Made by a program: the position numbers and the translations under genes. From positions 1-61,602 of IMG/VR virus record IMGVR_UViG_3300046167_000543: a DNA stretch of 61,602 nucleotides; one strand, given 5' to 3'. Positions 33,779 to 41,612 of this stretch are shown here, one piece after another. The number at the start of each line of letters is the position of its first letter. Positions within the stretch are counted from its first letter, which is position 1. The notes under the pieces are model-generated. The model did not search any database. It was not told the DNA's origin and was given only the letters and a program-made list of their open reading frames with translations. Source of the stretch: a virus.

Positions 33779-34147
33779 CTAGATGAGTGGTCTAATCAGG
33801 GCAATATAAGTCAGGGCATATCGATTAATGACGTGCATTTGTCCTCAGAGGCCGACTCTAGCGGCAACTAGGTATGGTATGCAGTGCGTTTGAATTAGTA
33901 ACCGTTTTCACGAGCTAATTAACGAGGCATTACTACTGACGAGTATGAGGGTTCGATTCCCTCGCTAGTTACAAAGCGGCAGACCGGTATGCTGCTCCCT
34001 TACGGGAAACCCGTGCTACAAAGCATCAAGCCTTTTAGGTTGAAAACAAGTAAGGGAATATGGGCGTGAAATGGATAGGGGTTCTGCTTTGTGCATTACC
34101 TAAACGCAGGTTCGATTCCTGCCACGTCCACTAAATTAAATTAAATT
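33779..34147 (+). ncRNA. Gene-free stretch with tRNA-like and hairpin elements
   Basis: About 370 nt without a convincing gene. Two tRNA-type T-arms are present. The first is GAGGG, TTCGATT, CCCTC (33947-33963), followed by an acceptor-type strand pairing with GTAGCTAG (33775-33782; a D-arm-like GAGTGGTCTAATC follows) or with AATTAGT (33893-33899). The second is GCAGG, TTCGATT, CCTGC (34106-34122), whose CACGTCC pairs with GGGCGTG (34062-34068), making a 69-nt tRNA-like body without a proper anticodon arm. Between them lie hairpins GCGGCA/TGCTGC and ACGGG/CCCGT. It is probably a structured RNA or degenerate tRNA array. Confidence 0.5.
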
Positions 34148-34402
34148 ATGACTAAAATACCGACACTTTACGATAAGCTAAAGCCTCGCGTGCGAGCTAA
34201 GCTTAAAGAAAATGAAGGCAAATACAGCTCAATAGTTAGGCAAGTTATTGCTAGACTTGAAAGTACTTACTTTGTACAAGACTTAACCGTTGGCGAACTA
34301 AAGCGAATACATTTGTTTTCTGATACAGATTATGTAAATCAAACAGCTCTATCTATTATGTGGGGCGATGAAATTTTTGACGACTATGAAGGAAACGATT
34401 AA
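34148..34402 (+). CDS. Small hypothetical protein
   Basis: 84 residues, basic N terminus (TKIPTLYDKLKPRVRAKLKE), then helical with an acidic end (WGDEIFDDYEGND). It overlaps the next gene by 35 nt. No known motif. Confidence 0.55.
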   Translation: MTKIPTLYDKLKPRVRAKLKENEGKYSSIVRQVIARLESTYFVQDLTVGELKRIHLFSDTDYVNQTALSIMWGDEIFDDYEGND

Positions 34403-34661
34403 ACTAAAAGCACACGACAAAGCGTTTGCTAAAATACACGCTCTACAACTAGAAGTTAGAAGACTAGAGTATGACATTGAGCGTAAGAATACTGGTGTAA
34501 TAACTATGCACGAGTTAGAAATATGTCTTGACGCTGCAAAGCGCGAGCTTGAAACTTGGAATTATATATTAAAACTAATAGAATTAGATTATGGAAAACA
34601 CGACTACGTTGATGAAATACTTGGGAGTCGAGGAGATTACAACACCGCGACAGCAGGTTAA
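34368..34661 (+). CDS. Coiled-coil small protein
   Basis: 97 residues, strongly helical with heptad-like spacing (about 20-75: KIHALQLEVRRLEYDIERK then LEICLDAAKRELETWNYIL). It overlaps the next gene by 71 nt, unusually long. Function unknown. Confidence 0.55.
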   Translation: MKFLTTMKETIKLKAHDKAFAKIHALQLEVRRLEYDIERKNTGVITMHELEICLDAAKRELETWNYILKLIELDYGKHDYVDEILGSRGDYNTATAG

Positions 34662-34944
34662 TGGAACTAGAGAATTTGCCTTACCTTATAAAATAAGAGG
34701 TAAGCGTGTGACACTAGCCTCTTATCAATCAGGTTATGTAAGGATTGACAGAAATTGTCACTCAAAATATCAGATAAATCCTACTTACGAAGTACCTTAC
34801 AGGTTCATAAACAAACAAGGTGAGCTTCGTGCTTGGACAAACAAAAGACGTATGATGATATACGGCGAACAATCACGTATTAACTTTATATTTAACTACA
34901 TTATTAAAAACTATTACAGCCAAAACAAATGGAAAAAATACTAA
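34591..34944 (+). CDS. Hypothetical protein
   Basis: 117 residues. A beta-rich, Arg/Tyr-rich body (EFALPYKIRGKRVTLASYQ) suggests nucleic-acid contact. A later ATG at 34612 could be the true start, reducing the overlap with the preceding gene. Its end overlaps the next gene by 16 nt. Confidence 0.5.
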   Translation: MENTTTLMKYLGVEEITTPRQQVNGTREFALPYKIRGKRVTLASYQSGYVRIDRNCHSKYQINPTYEVPYRFINKQGELRAWTNKRRMMIYGEQSRINFIFNYIIKNYYSQNKWKKY

Positions 34945-35393
34945 CAGACAAGCTAATAACTGATAAGTTAGAAGCTAAAGGGTACTTAGAGTACCACGAT
35001 ATGGACGAAACTAAAGCTTGGAACTTGCTTGAAAAGCATTTCGAGTGTGAAGTAACAGATGTTTTTACAAATACAAGTAAAGAATTTTACTGTTACACAG
35101 AAACCACAGCTGATGGCTATGAGATATGGATCGCAACAAACGATATGGATTCTCCATGTATAAGCGAAGATGTATATTACTACGACAATGATTTATCAGA
35201 TGCGATAGTAGAAGCTATTGTAAATGGTGAAGATATGTATGTAGATGACCTAGATGCGCATTATTTTATGGACGCTGTTGAAGAAGCGTACGGTCAAATG
35301 GTAAACAATATAAAAGAAGAAATAGAAAACGAACTAATAGAACAAGGATATGAGTACGAAAACACAGATGAAGCCGCTACCGAAATGGTTTAA
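34929..35393 (+). CDS. Acidic early protein (possible DNA mimic)
   Basis: 154 residues with many Asp/Glu over the whole length, particularly 70-150, and few Lys/Arg. Acidic early proteins can block host nucleases or repair proteins by mimicking DNA, as T7 Ocr does; that role is a guess. No known domain. Confidence 0.5.
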   Translation: MEKILTDKLITDKLEAKGYLEYHDMDETKAWNLLEKHFECEVTDVFTNTSKEFYCYTETTADGYEIWIATNDMDSPCISEDVYYYDNDLSDAIVEAIVNGEDMYVDDLDAHYFMDAVEEAYGQMVNNIKEEIENELIEQGYEYENTDEAATEMV

Positions 35394-35616
35394 TGGCGAC
35401 GTGTACCCAAAAGGTGGTACAGTAGAAAACATATTTACAGGCGAACCAGCAGAATTAAATGCAAACGAGCTTAGTATGTATGACTTTATTATGGGTTTAA
35501 CTATGGTGCTTGAACGCACTGGTTATAGATCTGAAAAGCTAATTAAAGATCACCGCAGAGGTTTAGACTGGTTCCGCAGGGCTAATGCTTCAGCATATAT
35601 GACTTTATTAGATTAA
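35350..35616 (+). CDS. Small conserved-type hypothetical protein
   Basis: 88 residues. The core LPKWFNGDVYPKGGTVENIFTGE, then LSMYDFIMG and LDWFRRANASAYM resembles a small protein family in other phages as I remember it. A start at the second ATG (35368) would shorten the overlap with the previous gene and is equally plausible. Confidence 0.6.
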   Translation: MSTKTQMKPLPKWFNGDVYPKGGTVENIFTGEPAELNANELSMYDFIMGLTMVLERTGYRSEKLIKDHRRGLDWFRRANASAYMTLLD

Positions 35617-35623
35617 AACCACC

Positions 35624-35696
35624 TGTCTCATGGTGTAATTGGTAACACGTCTGATTTTGGTTCAGAAGAGTCTAGGTTCGATTCCTAGTGAGACAA
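35624..35696 (+). tRNA. tRNA-Gln (anticodon TTG)
   Basis: 73-nt cloverleaf. Acceptor TGTCTCA/TGAGACA, D-arm GTGT AATTGGTA ACAC, anticodon arm TCTGA-TTTTGGT-TCAGA with anticodon TTG, and T-arm CTAGG-TTCGATT-CCTAG with discriminator A. It would read CAA. No CCA is encoded. It lies directly between a small gene and promoter P7, so it may be processed from the early transcript. Confidence 0.95.
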
Positions 35697-35701
35697 CTAT
35701 T

Positions 35702-35732
35702 ACAAACAAAATACGAACACTAACGGATAATA
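35702..35732 (+). promoter_or_regulatory. Early promoter element P7
   Basis: ACAAACAAAATAC, 10-nt spacer, GGATAATA (35725-35732), immediately downstream of the tRNA-Gln gene and 13 nt before the ATG at 35746. Confidence 0.7.
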
Positions 35733-35745
35733 AATAAAAATAAAT

Positions 35746-35940
35746 ATGCCAAATATGAGTTATTGCAGGTATGAAAATACCTCTATGGATATGCAGGACG
35801 TAGTAGATACACTATTTGACTGCGATGTAGACGTGGATCTTAGCTATTCAGAGCGAAGAGGTCTAGATACTATACTTGAGCTTGCAAAAGATATAGTAGA
35901 TATGGAAGATAAAATTACTAATATATTAGATAATGGATAG
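35746..35940 (+). CDS. Small protein with MSYCR(Y/F)ENT signature
   Basis: 64 residues. The start MPNMSYCRYENT resembles a small phage protein family with MSYCRFxNT, followed by an acidic helical region. It overlaps the next gene by 8 nt. Function unknown. Confidence 0.6.
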   Translation: MPNMSYCRYENTSMDMQDVVDTLFDCDVDVDLSYSERRGLDTILELAKDIVDMEDKITNILDNG

Positions 35941-36154
35941 AGACAAACATATATGGGAAGGCTGGACAGTCGGTGACTTCATTGATGATGTAGAACCTAT
36001 ATTTGATACTATACAAAATGGTAATGATTGGGGTTTAAATACTAAGTTTAAAGACAAGTCAGATCTTAAAAAATGGGTTAAAGACAATCAACCTTACTAT
36101 AAAAAACATATACCAGAAGTATACAATTACTTCTTACAAAAATCAGGATTATAA
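35933..36154 (+). CDS. Small conserved-type hypothetical protein
   Basis: 73 residues. The signature WEGWTVGDFIDDVEPIF and YYKKHIPEVYNYF recurs in other phage proteins as I recall them. Mixed helical, no catalytic motif. Its stop overlaps the next ATG by 1 nt. Confidence 0.6.
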   Translation: MDRDKHIWEGWTVGDFIDDVEPIFDTIQNGNDWGLNTKFKDKSDLKKWVKDNQPYYKKHIPEVYNYFLQKSGL

Positions 36155-36309
36155 TGGGGTTTACAAAGACAAAATTCAAAACAATTAAACTAACAGAAGG
36201 CGATGCATTATTTGTAAACCATGTGCTTCATATATATGCTCAGCAAACACCTGGGCTTGATAGCGAAGACAAGGCAGAAATAAAAGAAGTCGCAGCTAAA
36301 TTTAAATAA
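36154..36309 (+). CDS. Very small hypothetical protein
   Basis: 51 residues, basic start (MGFTKTKFKTIKL) then helical acidic end. Below the common ORF threshold but joined by a 1-nt overlap to the previous gene. Confidence 0.5.
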   Translation: MGFTKTKFKTIKLTEGDALFVNHVLHIYAQQTPGLDSEDKAEIKEVAAKFK

Positions 36310-36310
36310 T

Positions 36311-36757
36311 ATGGGTACAAGATCACTAACACGAATTATACCACGCCAAGAAGGCTTAGCGTATGACAAAGCACATGAAAAACCAGAGCTTGCGCTTGTG
36401 AATATTTATCAGCAATATGATGGTTATCCTGAATATATGGCAGTAGAATATGCCAAATGGCTAGAAGATATTAGCATAGGAAACGGTATATCAGGAAATC
36501 CAGAGTTGAATGAATTTGCAAATGGCGTAGGTTGTTTTGCAGCTCAGTTCATAAAACACTTCAAAGATAGACCAGGCGGTTTATATTTATCACCTATTGA
36601 TGATGATTATGGCTGGGCGGACTATGTGTACACTTTGTTTCCTAAAGAAGGCGAACAAACCTATATGTCTGTGTATGATGTATTACTAGACTTAGTTATA
36701 TTTGTAGGTAAACCAGATGCAGCACTTAAAAAATACAATAAAAAAGAATTAGTATGA
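36311..36757 (+). CDS. Protein with MGTRSLTRI / QYDGYP signature
   Basis: 148 residues. The N terminus MGTRSLTRI and NIYQQYDGYPEYMA match a small phage/bacterial family that I recall from many genomes; its function is unknown. Downstream GVGCFAAQFIKHFK and a beta end (FVGKPDAALKKYN). Overlaps the next gene by 4 nt. Confidence 0.6.
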   Translation: MGTRSLTRIIPRQEGLAYDKAHEKPELALVNIYQQYDGYPEYMAVEYAKWLEDISIGNGISGNPELNEFANGVGCFAAQFIKHFKDRPGGLYLSPIDDDYGWADYVYTLFPKEGEQTYMSVYDVLLDLVIFVGKPDAALKKYNKKELV

Positions 36758-36999
36758 CAGAAAAAGAACTAGATTATCTAGCAGATAAAATTGCTACTAA
36801 AATTATTGAAACTTTATTTGATTCAGGTGACCTTGAGATTACTCAGTTTCCACCCGCGACAGATGAAGAAATAATGGTAGGAGAACTAGCGCGACTTATG
36901 ACCCTATTGTCAACGTATGAAGACAAAGAGGAATATGAAAAAGCAGCTATAATTAAAAGAAAAATAGAAAGATTACAAACTAAATACGGAAAATTATGA
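36754..36999 (+). CDS. Small protein with UVR-motif-like C terminus
   Basis: 81 residues. The C-terminal helix EDKEEYEKAAIIKRKIERL (about 55-73) resembles the UVR motif of UvrB/UvrC (YEKAAxLRDxIxxL), a protein-protein contact in excision repair. It could touch host repair proteins. It overlaps the ligase start by 4 nt. Confidence 0.6.
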   Translation: MTEKELDYLADKIATKIIETLFDSGDLEITQFPPATDEEIMVGELARLMTLLSTYEDKEEYEKAAIIKRKIERLQTKYGKL

Positions 37000-37829
37000 T
37001 AAAACCTATGCTAGCGCATAAAGTAAATGAGAACAGAATTGATTTCTCAGAGAAGGTTTTTATACAACCTAAGCTCGATGGCGTGCGCTGTATATTTACT
37101 AAAGATGGTGCGTACTCACGTACCGGCAAAGAGTTCCACAACTTACAACATATTAAGATAGATCTTGAAAAGTTCTTTGATCAGCAACCTAATGCTGTTC
37201 TTGATGGTGAGTTGTATAATCACGATCTAAGAGACGATTTCGAACAAATCATATCATTGGTCAGAAAACAAAAACCGACTGACGAGGATCGTCTAAATGC
37301 ACACAGACTAATACAATACCACGTATACGATATGATAGCTGAAGGTCCTAGTTATGAAGACAGACTTAACTGGCTATTGTCAAGTAAATACTTGTGGTCA
37401 GATTCAGTTATATCTGTTGAAACTATACAGGTTCATAAGTATGAAGAAGCTGCTAACGTACACTACGATGGCTTTCTAAAACAAGGTTACGAAGGCTCTA
37501 TACTAAGACTTAACGGTCCGTATGAGCAAAAACGTAGCTATAACCTACAAAAATTCAAAGACTTCAGTGACACCGAAGCTACTATTATTGGCTATGAAGC
37601 CGGTAAAGGTAAGTTTACAGGTCTTATTGGTAAGTTCTTAATGGTAGATGATGATGGTAACGAGTTCGGTTGTCCAATCGGTAAAGGTTACAACTACTCT
37701 GATCGTCGTTATATACTAGAAAATATTCACGACTATATCGGTAAAGTTGCTACATTTACGTACTTCGAACGTACTAAAGCTGGTAGCTACAGACACCCGC
37801 TGTACAAAACCCTTAGAAATTATGAGTAA
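36996..37829 (+). CDS. ATP-dependent DNA ligase
   Basis: 277 residues, small as in other phage ligases. The nucleotidyltransferase motif KxDG is at K26-L-D28-G29 (QPKLDG), with motif III/IIIa-like RLIQYHVYDM and motif IV YEGSILRL (around 160), and motif V KFKDFSDTEATIIGYEAG. An OB-fold C terminus follows. It joins nicks in phage DNA using ATP. Confidence 0.92.
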   Translation: MIKPMLAHKVNENRIDFSEKVFIQPKLDGVRCIFTKDGAYSRTGKEFHNLQHIKIDLEKFFDQQPNAVLDGELYNHDLRDDFEQIISLVRKQKPTDEDRLNAHRLIQYHVYDMIAEGPSYEDRLNWLLSSKYLWSDSVISVETIQVHKYEEAANVHYDGFLKQGYEGSILRLNGPYEQKRSYNLQKFKDFSDTEATIIGYEAGKGKFTGLIGKFLMVDDDGNEFGCPIGKGYNYSDRRYILENIHDYIGKVATFTYFERTKAGSYRHPLYKTLRNYE

Positions 37830-37908
37830 ACTAATATGGAAACTTTATAATGACAATATGATTAGCGAAGAAGTTGCTCATATGTTATTAGATAAGCACT
37901 ACGAATGA
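37822..37908 (+). CDS. Very small protein coupled to the ligase
   Basis: 28 residues (MSKLIWKLYNDNMISEEV, then AHMLLDKHYE). It overlaps the ligase stop and the next ATG by a few bases. Very short, so the coding call rests on the precise overlaps. Confidence 0.4.
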   Translation: MSKLIWKLYNDNMISEEVAHMLLDKHYE

Positions 37909-38384
37909 ATATATTTTATCTCGATCACGATCCTTACAGAGCTGCTAGTTATTTTTATGACAAGCACAAAGTAAAGATGATATTGGAATCAGCTCAAATG
38001 CTTTGCACCGCACATCACGTGTATGGTGATCCCAACGATGTGCCTTATAAACAAGCGCATTTAAACCACCCGTCTACTATATGGGTAAGGGAAAGCAGGC
38101 CAAATTATTTTTGGTTGTACGAGCACATGATGGCGTTAGGACAAGAATATACTAAACGATATGGCAAAATACACATGTCGATAGATAAATGCAGAGATGT
38201 ATTAAGTTCTTGTCCTAGCGGTATTACTTCCGATGTGTTTACTCAGCCGCCGCAGTGTATGCCTGATGAGTATAAAGTTGATAACGATAGTGTTACAGCA
38301 TATTGGAATTATTATGAAAACGAAAAACACACAGTAAAAAACAAAAATGAGCAGAAAATTATACGACCACATTATATCAGTTAA
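37905..38384 (+). CDS. Pyrimidine-dimer-glycosylase-like family protein
   Basis: 159 residues. It has the family-type pattern NIFYLDHDP, then KVKMILESAQMLCTAHH, then LNHPSTIWVRES..NYFWLYEHMMAL and KRYGKIH. I associate this with phage proteins annotated as pyrimidine dimer DNA glycosylase-like (Pyr_excise), although their activity is not established. A repair role next to ligase fits. Confidence 0.55.
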   Translation: MNIFYLDHDPYRAASYFYDKHKVKMILESAQMLCTAHHVYGDPNDVPYKQAHLNHPSTIWVRESRPNYFWLYEHMMALGQEYTKRYGKIHMSIDKCRDVLSSCPSGITSDVFTQPPQCMPDEYKVDNDSVTAYWNYYENEKHTVKNKNEQKIIRPHYIS

Positions 38385-38386
38385 TT

Positions 38387-38578
38387 ATGGAAAAATTACA
38401 ACAAAAGTTAAAGCTTTTCAAAAGAAAAAAGCGCCACGTAAAGTATCTGGAAAATAGCATTTGGCATCTAAAGTATCAAATACTTAATGACGCATTAGTG
38501 TTAAAAATAAATGAAAATAAAGTTAATTTATTTCATAAATATAACAAACGACTCAAACTAATAACATTTTTAAAATGA
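38387..38578 (+). CDS. Small basic hypothetical protein
   Basis: 63 residues, very Lys-rich and helical (KLQQKLKLFKRKKRHVKYL). Probably nucleic-acid binding. Overlaps the next gene's start by 4 nt. Confidence 0.5.
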   Translation: MEKLQQKLKLFKRKKRHVKYLENSIWHLKYQILNDALVLKINENKVNLFHKYNKRLKLITFLK

Positions 38579-38700
38579 GTAAAACTAAAGAATTATTTAT
38601 GAGGCTTAGAGAAGAAGATGATTTTATAAACGAGCATATTATTATATGTACGTTAGAACCACACGGGACTGTGACAACAGCCCCTAATAGTAATAAGTAA
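38575..38700 (+). CDS. Very small hypothetical protein
   Basis: 41 residues, N-terminal helix (KTKELFMRLREEDDFINEH) and a Thr/Pro/Asn-rich end. Short; the coding call rests on overlap with the gene before and the tight spacing. Confidence 0.4.
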   Translation: MSKTKELFMRLREEDDFINEHIIICTLEPHGTVTTAPNSNK

Positions 38701-38707
38701 TAGGCTA

Positions 38708-39343
38708 ATGTCATACCGAAATACCAAATTTTTAGACAGTAACCGTATTATATACCGACGAGACCCTATCAGTGATTATCCTGATGAGTTGCATGATTGG
38801 GGTACTGTGTACTATAATGGTACACATCAGTGCTACGATCTATTTAGAACTAAAGCTAAGATTACAACGTATCGTTCTTTAAAATGGCATCTGCTAGTTA
38901 TATGGTATCTTAATCCTGCTATGGATCAAGATGAGTTTGAATATGTAGCTAGAAATATTTGCAATAAGAAAAACGGTTTTGTAACATTTACTGTTTCAGA
39001 ACAGCTATTAAAGAATATTATCTATGATGTAAGCATGTATGATTTAGAAGAACCTCCACGTAATAAAATGCGTAAGATTATTTTTAAAGATACTTGTCAG
39101 CTAACACCATCCGAAAAGCTACATATTGTTGGTAGTATTATGGGTAGAACTAAAACTGTTACACAAGATGATATATACGATGCTATGCTAATTCTAAACG
39201 AAATGCAAGATGTTATCACTATAGACAAGCTTGCTAAGTATTTTAATTGCTCGGCAAGAACTATATATCGTAATATAGGTAATGAGCTTAAAAAAGAAAA
39301 AGAATTATTAAATCAGCAACTAAAAGAAGATGAAAAAGTATAA
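38708..39343 (+). CDS. HTH DNA-binding regulator
   Basis: 211 residues. The C-terminal helix-turn-helix (about 171-192: DVITIDKLAKYFNCSARTIYR) is a well-formed recognition helix. The N-terminal part is beta/alpha and unassigned. It overlaps the sigma-like gene by 14 nt. Likely a transcription regulator of the early-to-late switch, inferred from the HTH and the neighbour. Confidence 0.7.
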   Translation: MSYRNTKFLDSNRIIYRRDPISDYPDELHDWGTVYYNGTHQCYDLFRTKAKITTYRSLKWHLLVIWYLNPAMDQDEFEYVARNICNKKNGFVTFTVSEQLLKNIIYDVSMYDLEEPPRNKMRKIIFKDTCQLTPSEKLHIVGSIMGRTKTVTQDDIYDAMLILNEMQDVITIDKLAKYFNCSARTIYRNIGNELKKEKELLNQQLKEDEKV

Positions 39344-40088
39344 CGTACAGAACTATATAAGATACAAAGAAGACTTAAAAGCTTCTATGCCTGAAGGTAA
39401 TTGGGATTTTAAAGACTACACACGTAATGAGCTTATAGTTAAGTTTATGCCGCTTGTAGAAAATTTAGCCCGTAAGTTTTCAACTACACAACAAGCGTCG
39501 GGTGTACTTAGTATAAACGATCTTATACAAATAGGTGGTGAAGCACTTACTAAATCAGTTGACAAACTACTTTGGGAAAAGCTAGATGATTCTGATGACT
39601 TAGAAAAAACCTTAAAATCGTTTTTTAGTAAACGTATTAAAGGTGCTATACGTAGACGTATTGATATGCACAGAGGTGACATACGTATACCTGAGCATAA
39701 GATGAACGAAATACGTAAAAACCCTAAAGATCATAAAATGGTTGCAATGTTTTTTAATTCTATATTTTTGTCTATAGATGCGCAACCAGCTAATGACGAA
39801 GGCGAAATGATGATACATCAAATCGCAGATAAATCAGAGCCATACAATATAGCTCTACTAAATATTTATCTCAAAGGCTTACTTCAAAAGCACCTAAACG
39901 AAAAAGAGTATGAGGTGCTAAGATTAAGCTACGGACTCGACTGCGATAAGCATCAAGCTAAAGATATCGCGGCTAAACTAAACATAGAAGGTACAAGCAA
40001 TTATGTGCGTGTAAGTGAGCTAAAAAAGCAAGCCGTACAGAAATTAATTGATAACGTTGATCACTCGCAAGTGATTGACTATCTGTAA
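39330..40088 (+). CDS. Sigma-70-like factor
   Basis: 252 residues. The sigma-like region 2 pattern appears at about 30-80 (ELIVKFMPLVENLARKF, then INDLIQIGGEALTKSVDKL), then KRIKGAIRRRIDMHRG. A region-4-like HTH is at the C terminus (LNEKEYEVLRLSYGLD, then AKDIAAKLNIEG). It would reprogramme host RNA polymerase, perhaps at the late promoters or at P1-P7. Confidence 0.75.
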   Translation: MKKYNVQNYIRYKEDLKASMPEGNWDFKDYTRNELIVKFMPLVENLARKFSTTQQASGVLSINDLIQIGGEALTKSVDKLLWEKLDDSDDLEKTLKSFFSKRIKGAIRRRIDMHRGDIRIPEHKMNEIRKNPKDHKMVAMFFNSIFLSIDAQPANDEGEMMIHQIADKSEPYNIALLNIYLKGLLQKHLNEKEYEVLRLSYGLDCDKHQAKDIAAKLNIEGTSNYVRVSELKKQAVQKLIDNVDHSQVIDYL

Positions 40089-40151
40089 GTTATAATTGTA
40101 AAACTGTATTTTTATGTGTAATTATATTAATAAGTAAATACCAATATACCT
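40089..40151 (+). promoter_or_regulatory. AT-rich leader before the recombination genes
   Basis: A 63-nt gap, one of the few in this arm. Very AT-rich (AATTGTAAAACTG then AATTATATTAATAAG). It may carry a promoter, but lacks the P1-P7 element. Confidence 0.3.
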
Positions 40152-40706
40152 ATGACACTAAATGAAAAGCTGGCTACTATCCAGACAAAATTTAAATCGA
40201 AGAAAAGTAGGTTTAATTCATTCGGCAAATATTACTTCCGATCAGCCGAAGACATTCTTGAAGCAACAAAACCCTTTCTACTAGAGTTAGGAGTATCAGT
40301 CACGATAAACGAAGAGGTGCTAACGTTATTTGATAGCGTACCTATGATTGAGTCGACTGCAACTATCTCTGATGGTGAAGCATCAATATCTGCTAAAGCA
40401 GTTGTAGGTGTAGACCTAGCTCAGAAAGGTATGCAAGTACCGCAGCAGTTTGGTTCTGCCTCAAGTTATGGGAAGAAATACGCGTTAGGAAATTTATTCC
40501 TAATAGATGATACGCAAGACTCAGATGCGTCAAACGACCACGGAAAAGCCGCGGCTAAATCTAAACCAACGTTGGATATAAATACCGATGCTTTTAAGAA
40601 AGCAGTGGAGTACATCAAAGCTGGTGGCACAATGAATGCTATCAACACAAAGTACAAAGTATCTATACCGGCTAAAGCGCAACTTAAAAAGTATGAGCAA
40701 GAATGA
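40152..40706 (+). CDS. ERF-family single-strand annealing protein
   Basis: 184 residues. ERF family signature: SKKSRFNSFGKYYFRSAEDILEATKPFLLE at the N terminus, ATISDGEASISAKAVVG, and PQQFGSASSYGKKYALGNLFLIDDTQDSD around 95-125. It anneals homologous single strands in recombination-based replication or packaging repair. It overlaps the exonuclease gene by 14 nt, forming a Red-like pair. Confidence 0.85.
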   Translation: MTLNEKLATIQTKFKSKKSRFNSFGKYYFRSAEDILEATKPFLLELGVSVTINEEVLTLFDSVPMIESTATISDGEASISAKAVVGVDLAQKGMQVPQQFGSASSYGKKYALGNLFLIDDTQDSDASNDHGKAAAKSKPTLDINTDAFKKAVEYIKAGGTMNAINTKYKVSIPAKAQLKKYEQE

Positions 40707-41421
40707 GATTATTGAAAAGCTTAAGATTGATGAGCATTACTATGGCGACTTCGGTAAGCAGTACCTTAGTAACTCTGATATATCTACACTTTTAAAAGAT
40801 CCTTTAGCTTTAGGTAAACCGTCAAAGCAAATACCTGCCTTTTTAATTGGTGGGTATTTCCACACGGCGATACTAGAACCTGAAAAACTTAAAAACTTTA
40901 AGGTTGTAGAATCGTCTAACAGGAATACTAAAGCGTACAAAGAGATATCAGGTGGTGAGTTATGCTTGCTTCAGTCTGAAGTCGATATGATCGAGCTGAT
41001 GACAGATAAGATATTGTCAAATGATATTTGCAATGGTCTTATCAGAGGTAATTGCGACTACGAAGTACCTGGTATTGGTGAGCTAGAAAATGAGTTGTGG
41101 AAAGGTAAAGCTGATATATTAAATCACGATGAGAAACTTATCATTGATCTGAAGACAACAGCAGACCTTAATAAGTTTAGATGGTCAGCATCTAAATATA
41201 ACTACGACAGTCAGGCTTACATATACCAACAGTTGTTTGGTTACGAGATGTTGTTTATTGCAATAGATAAAACAACACATCAAATAGGTATATTCGATTG
41301 CTCACCTGAGTTTTTACAGCGTGGAGCTGATAAAGTAAAGAAAGCAGTTGAACAATACCAATTATTTTATAGACAAGAAGGTTTTGATCCTTCACAATTT
41401 TTTATTAACGAAACCCTTTAA
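40693..41421 (+). CDS. PD-(D/E)XK exonuclease (RecE/YqaJ-like)
   Basis: 242 residues from the ATG at 40693; the longer frame would begin inside ERF. KGKADIL, then IIDLKTT, then YDSQAYIYQQLFG gives the D-D-x-K-Q motif order of PD-(D/E)XK nucleases (about residues 140-180). It resects DNA to make 3' single strands for ERF. Pairing with the annealase and SSB supports this. Confidence 0.8.
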   Translation: MSKNEIIEKLKIDEHYYGDFGKQYLSNSDISTLLKDPLALGKPSKQIPAFLIGGYFHTAILEPEKLKNFKVVESSNRNTKAYKEISGGELCLLQSEVDMIELMTDKILSNDICNGLIRGNCDYEVPGIGELENELWKGKADILNHDEKLIIDLKTTADLNKFRWSASKYNYDSQAYIYQQLFGYEMLFIAIDKTTHQIGIFDCSPEFLQRGADKVKKAVEQYQLFYRQEGFDPSQFFINETL

Positions 41422-41432
41422 AACCAATTATT

Positions 41433-41612
41433 ATGGCACGAGCTAGAAAAAATCAAACTAAAGTTTGTACAGTAACAGGAGTTGAAACTAGTGTAAATAA
41501 TTTTTATGCTAATCAGAACCATGTTAAAGCAGTAGATAATCTACGACGCAATAGCAACGCTACTAAAGATCAGTTGCAGCGCATGTTTAACCAAATCAAT
41601 AACTACGCATAA
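41433..41612 (+). CDS. Small basic hypothetical protein
   Basis: 59 residues, Arg/Asn/Lys-rich (MARARKNQTKVC at the N terminus). Possibly a nucleic-acid-binding accessory of the recombination module. Overlaps the SSB-like start by 1 nt. Confidence 0.55.
   Translation: MARARKNQTKVCTVTGVETSVNNFYANQNHVKAVDNLRRNSNATKDQLQRMFNQINNYA

Noticed and set aside
31494-34130. tmRNA
   Set aside because: T-arms and acceptor-like strands exist, but no tag reading frame ending in Ala-Ala type codons was found.
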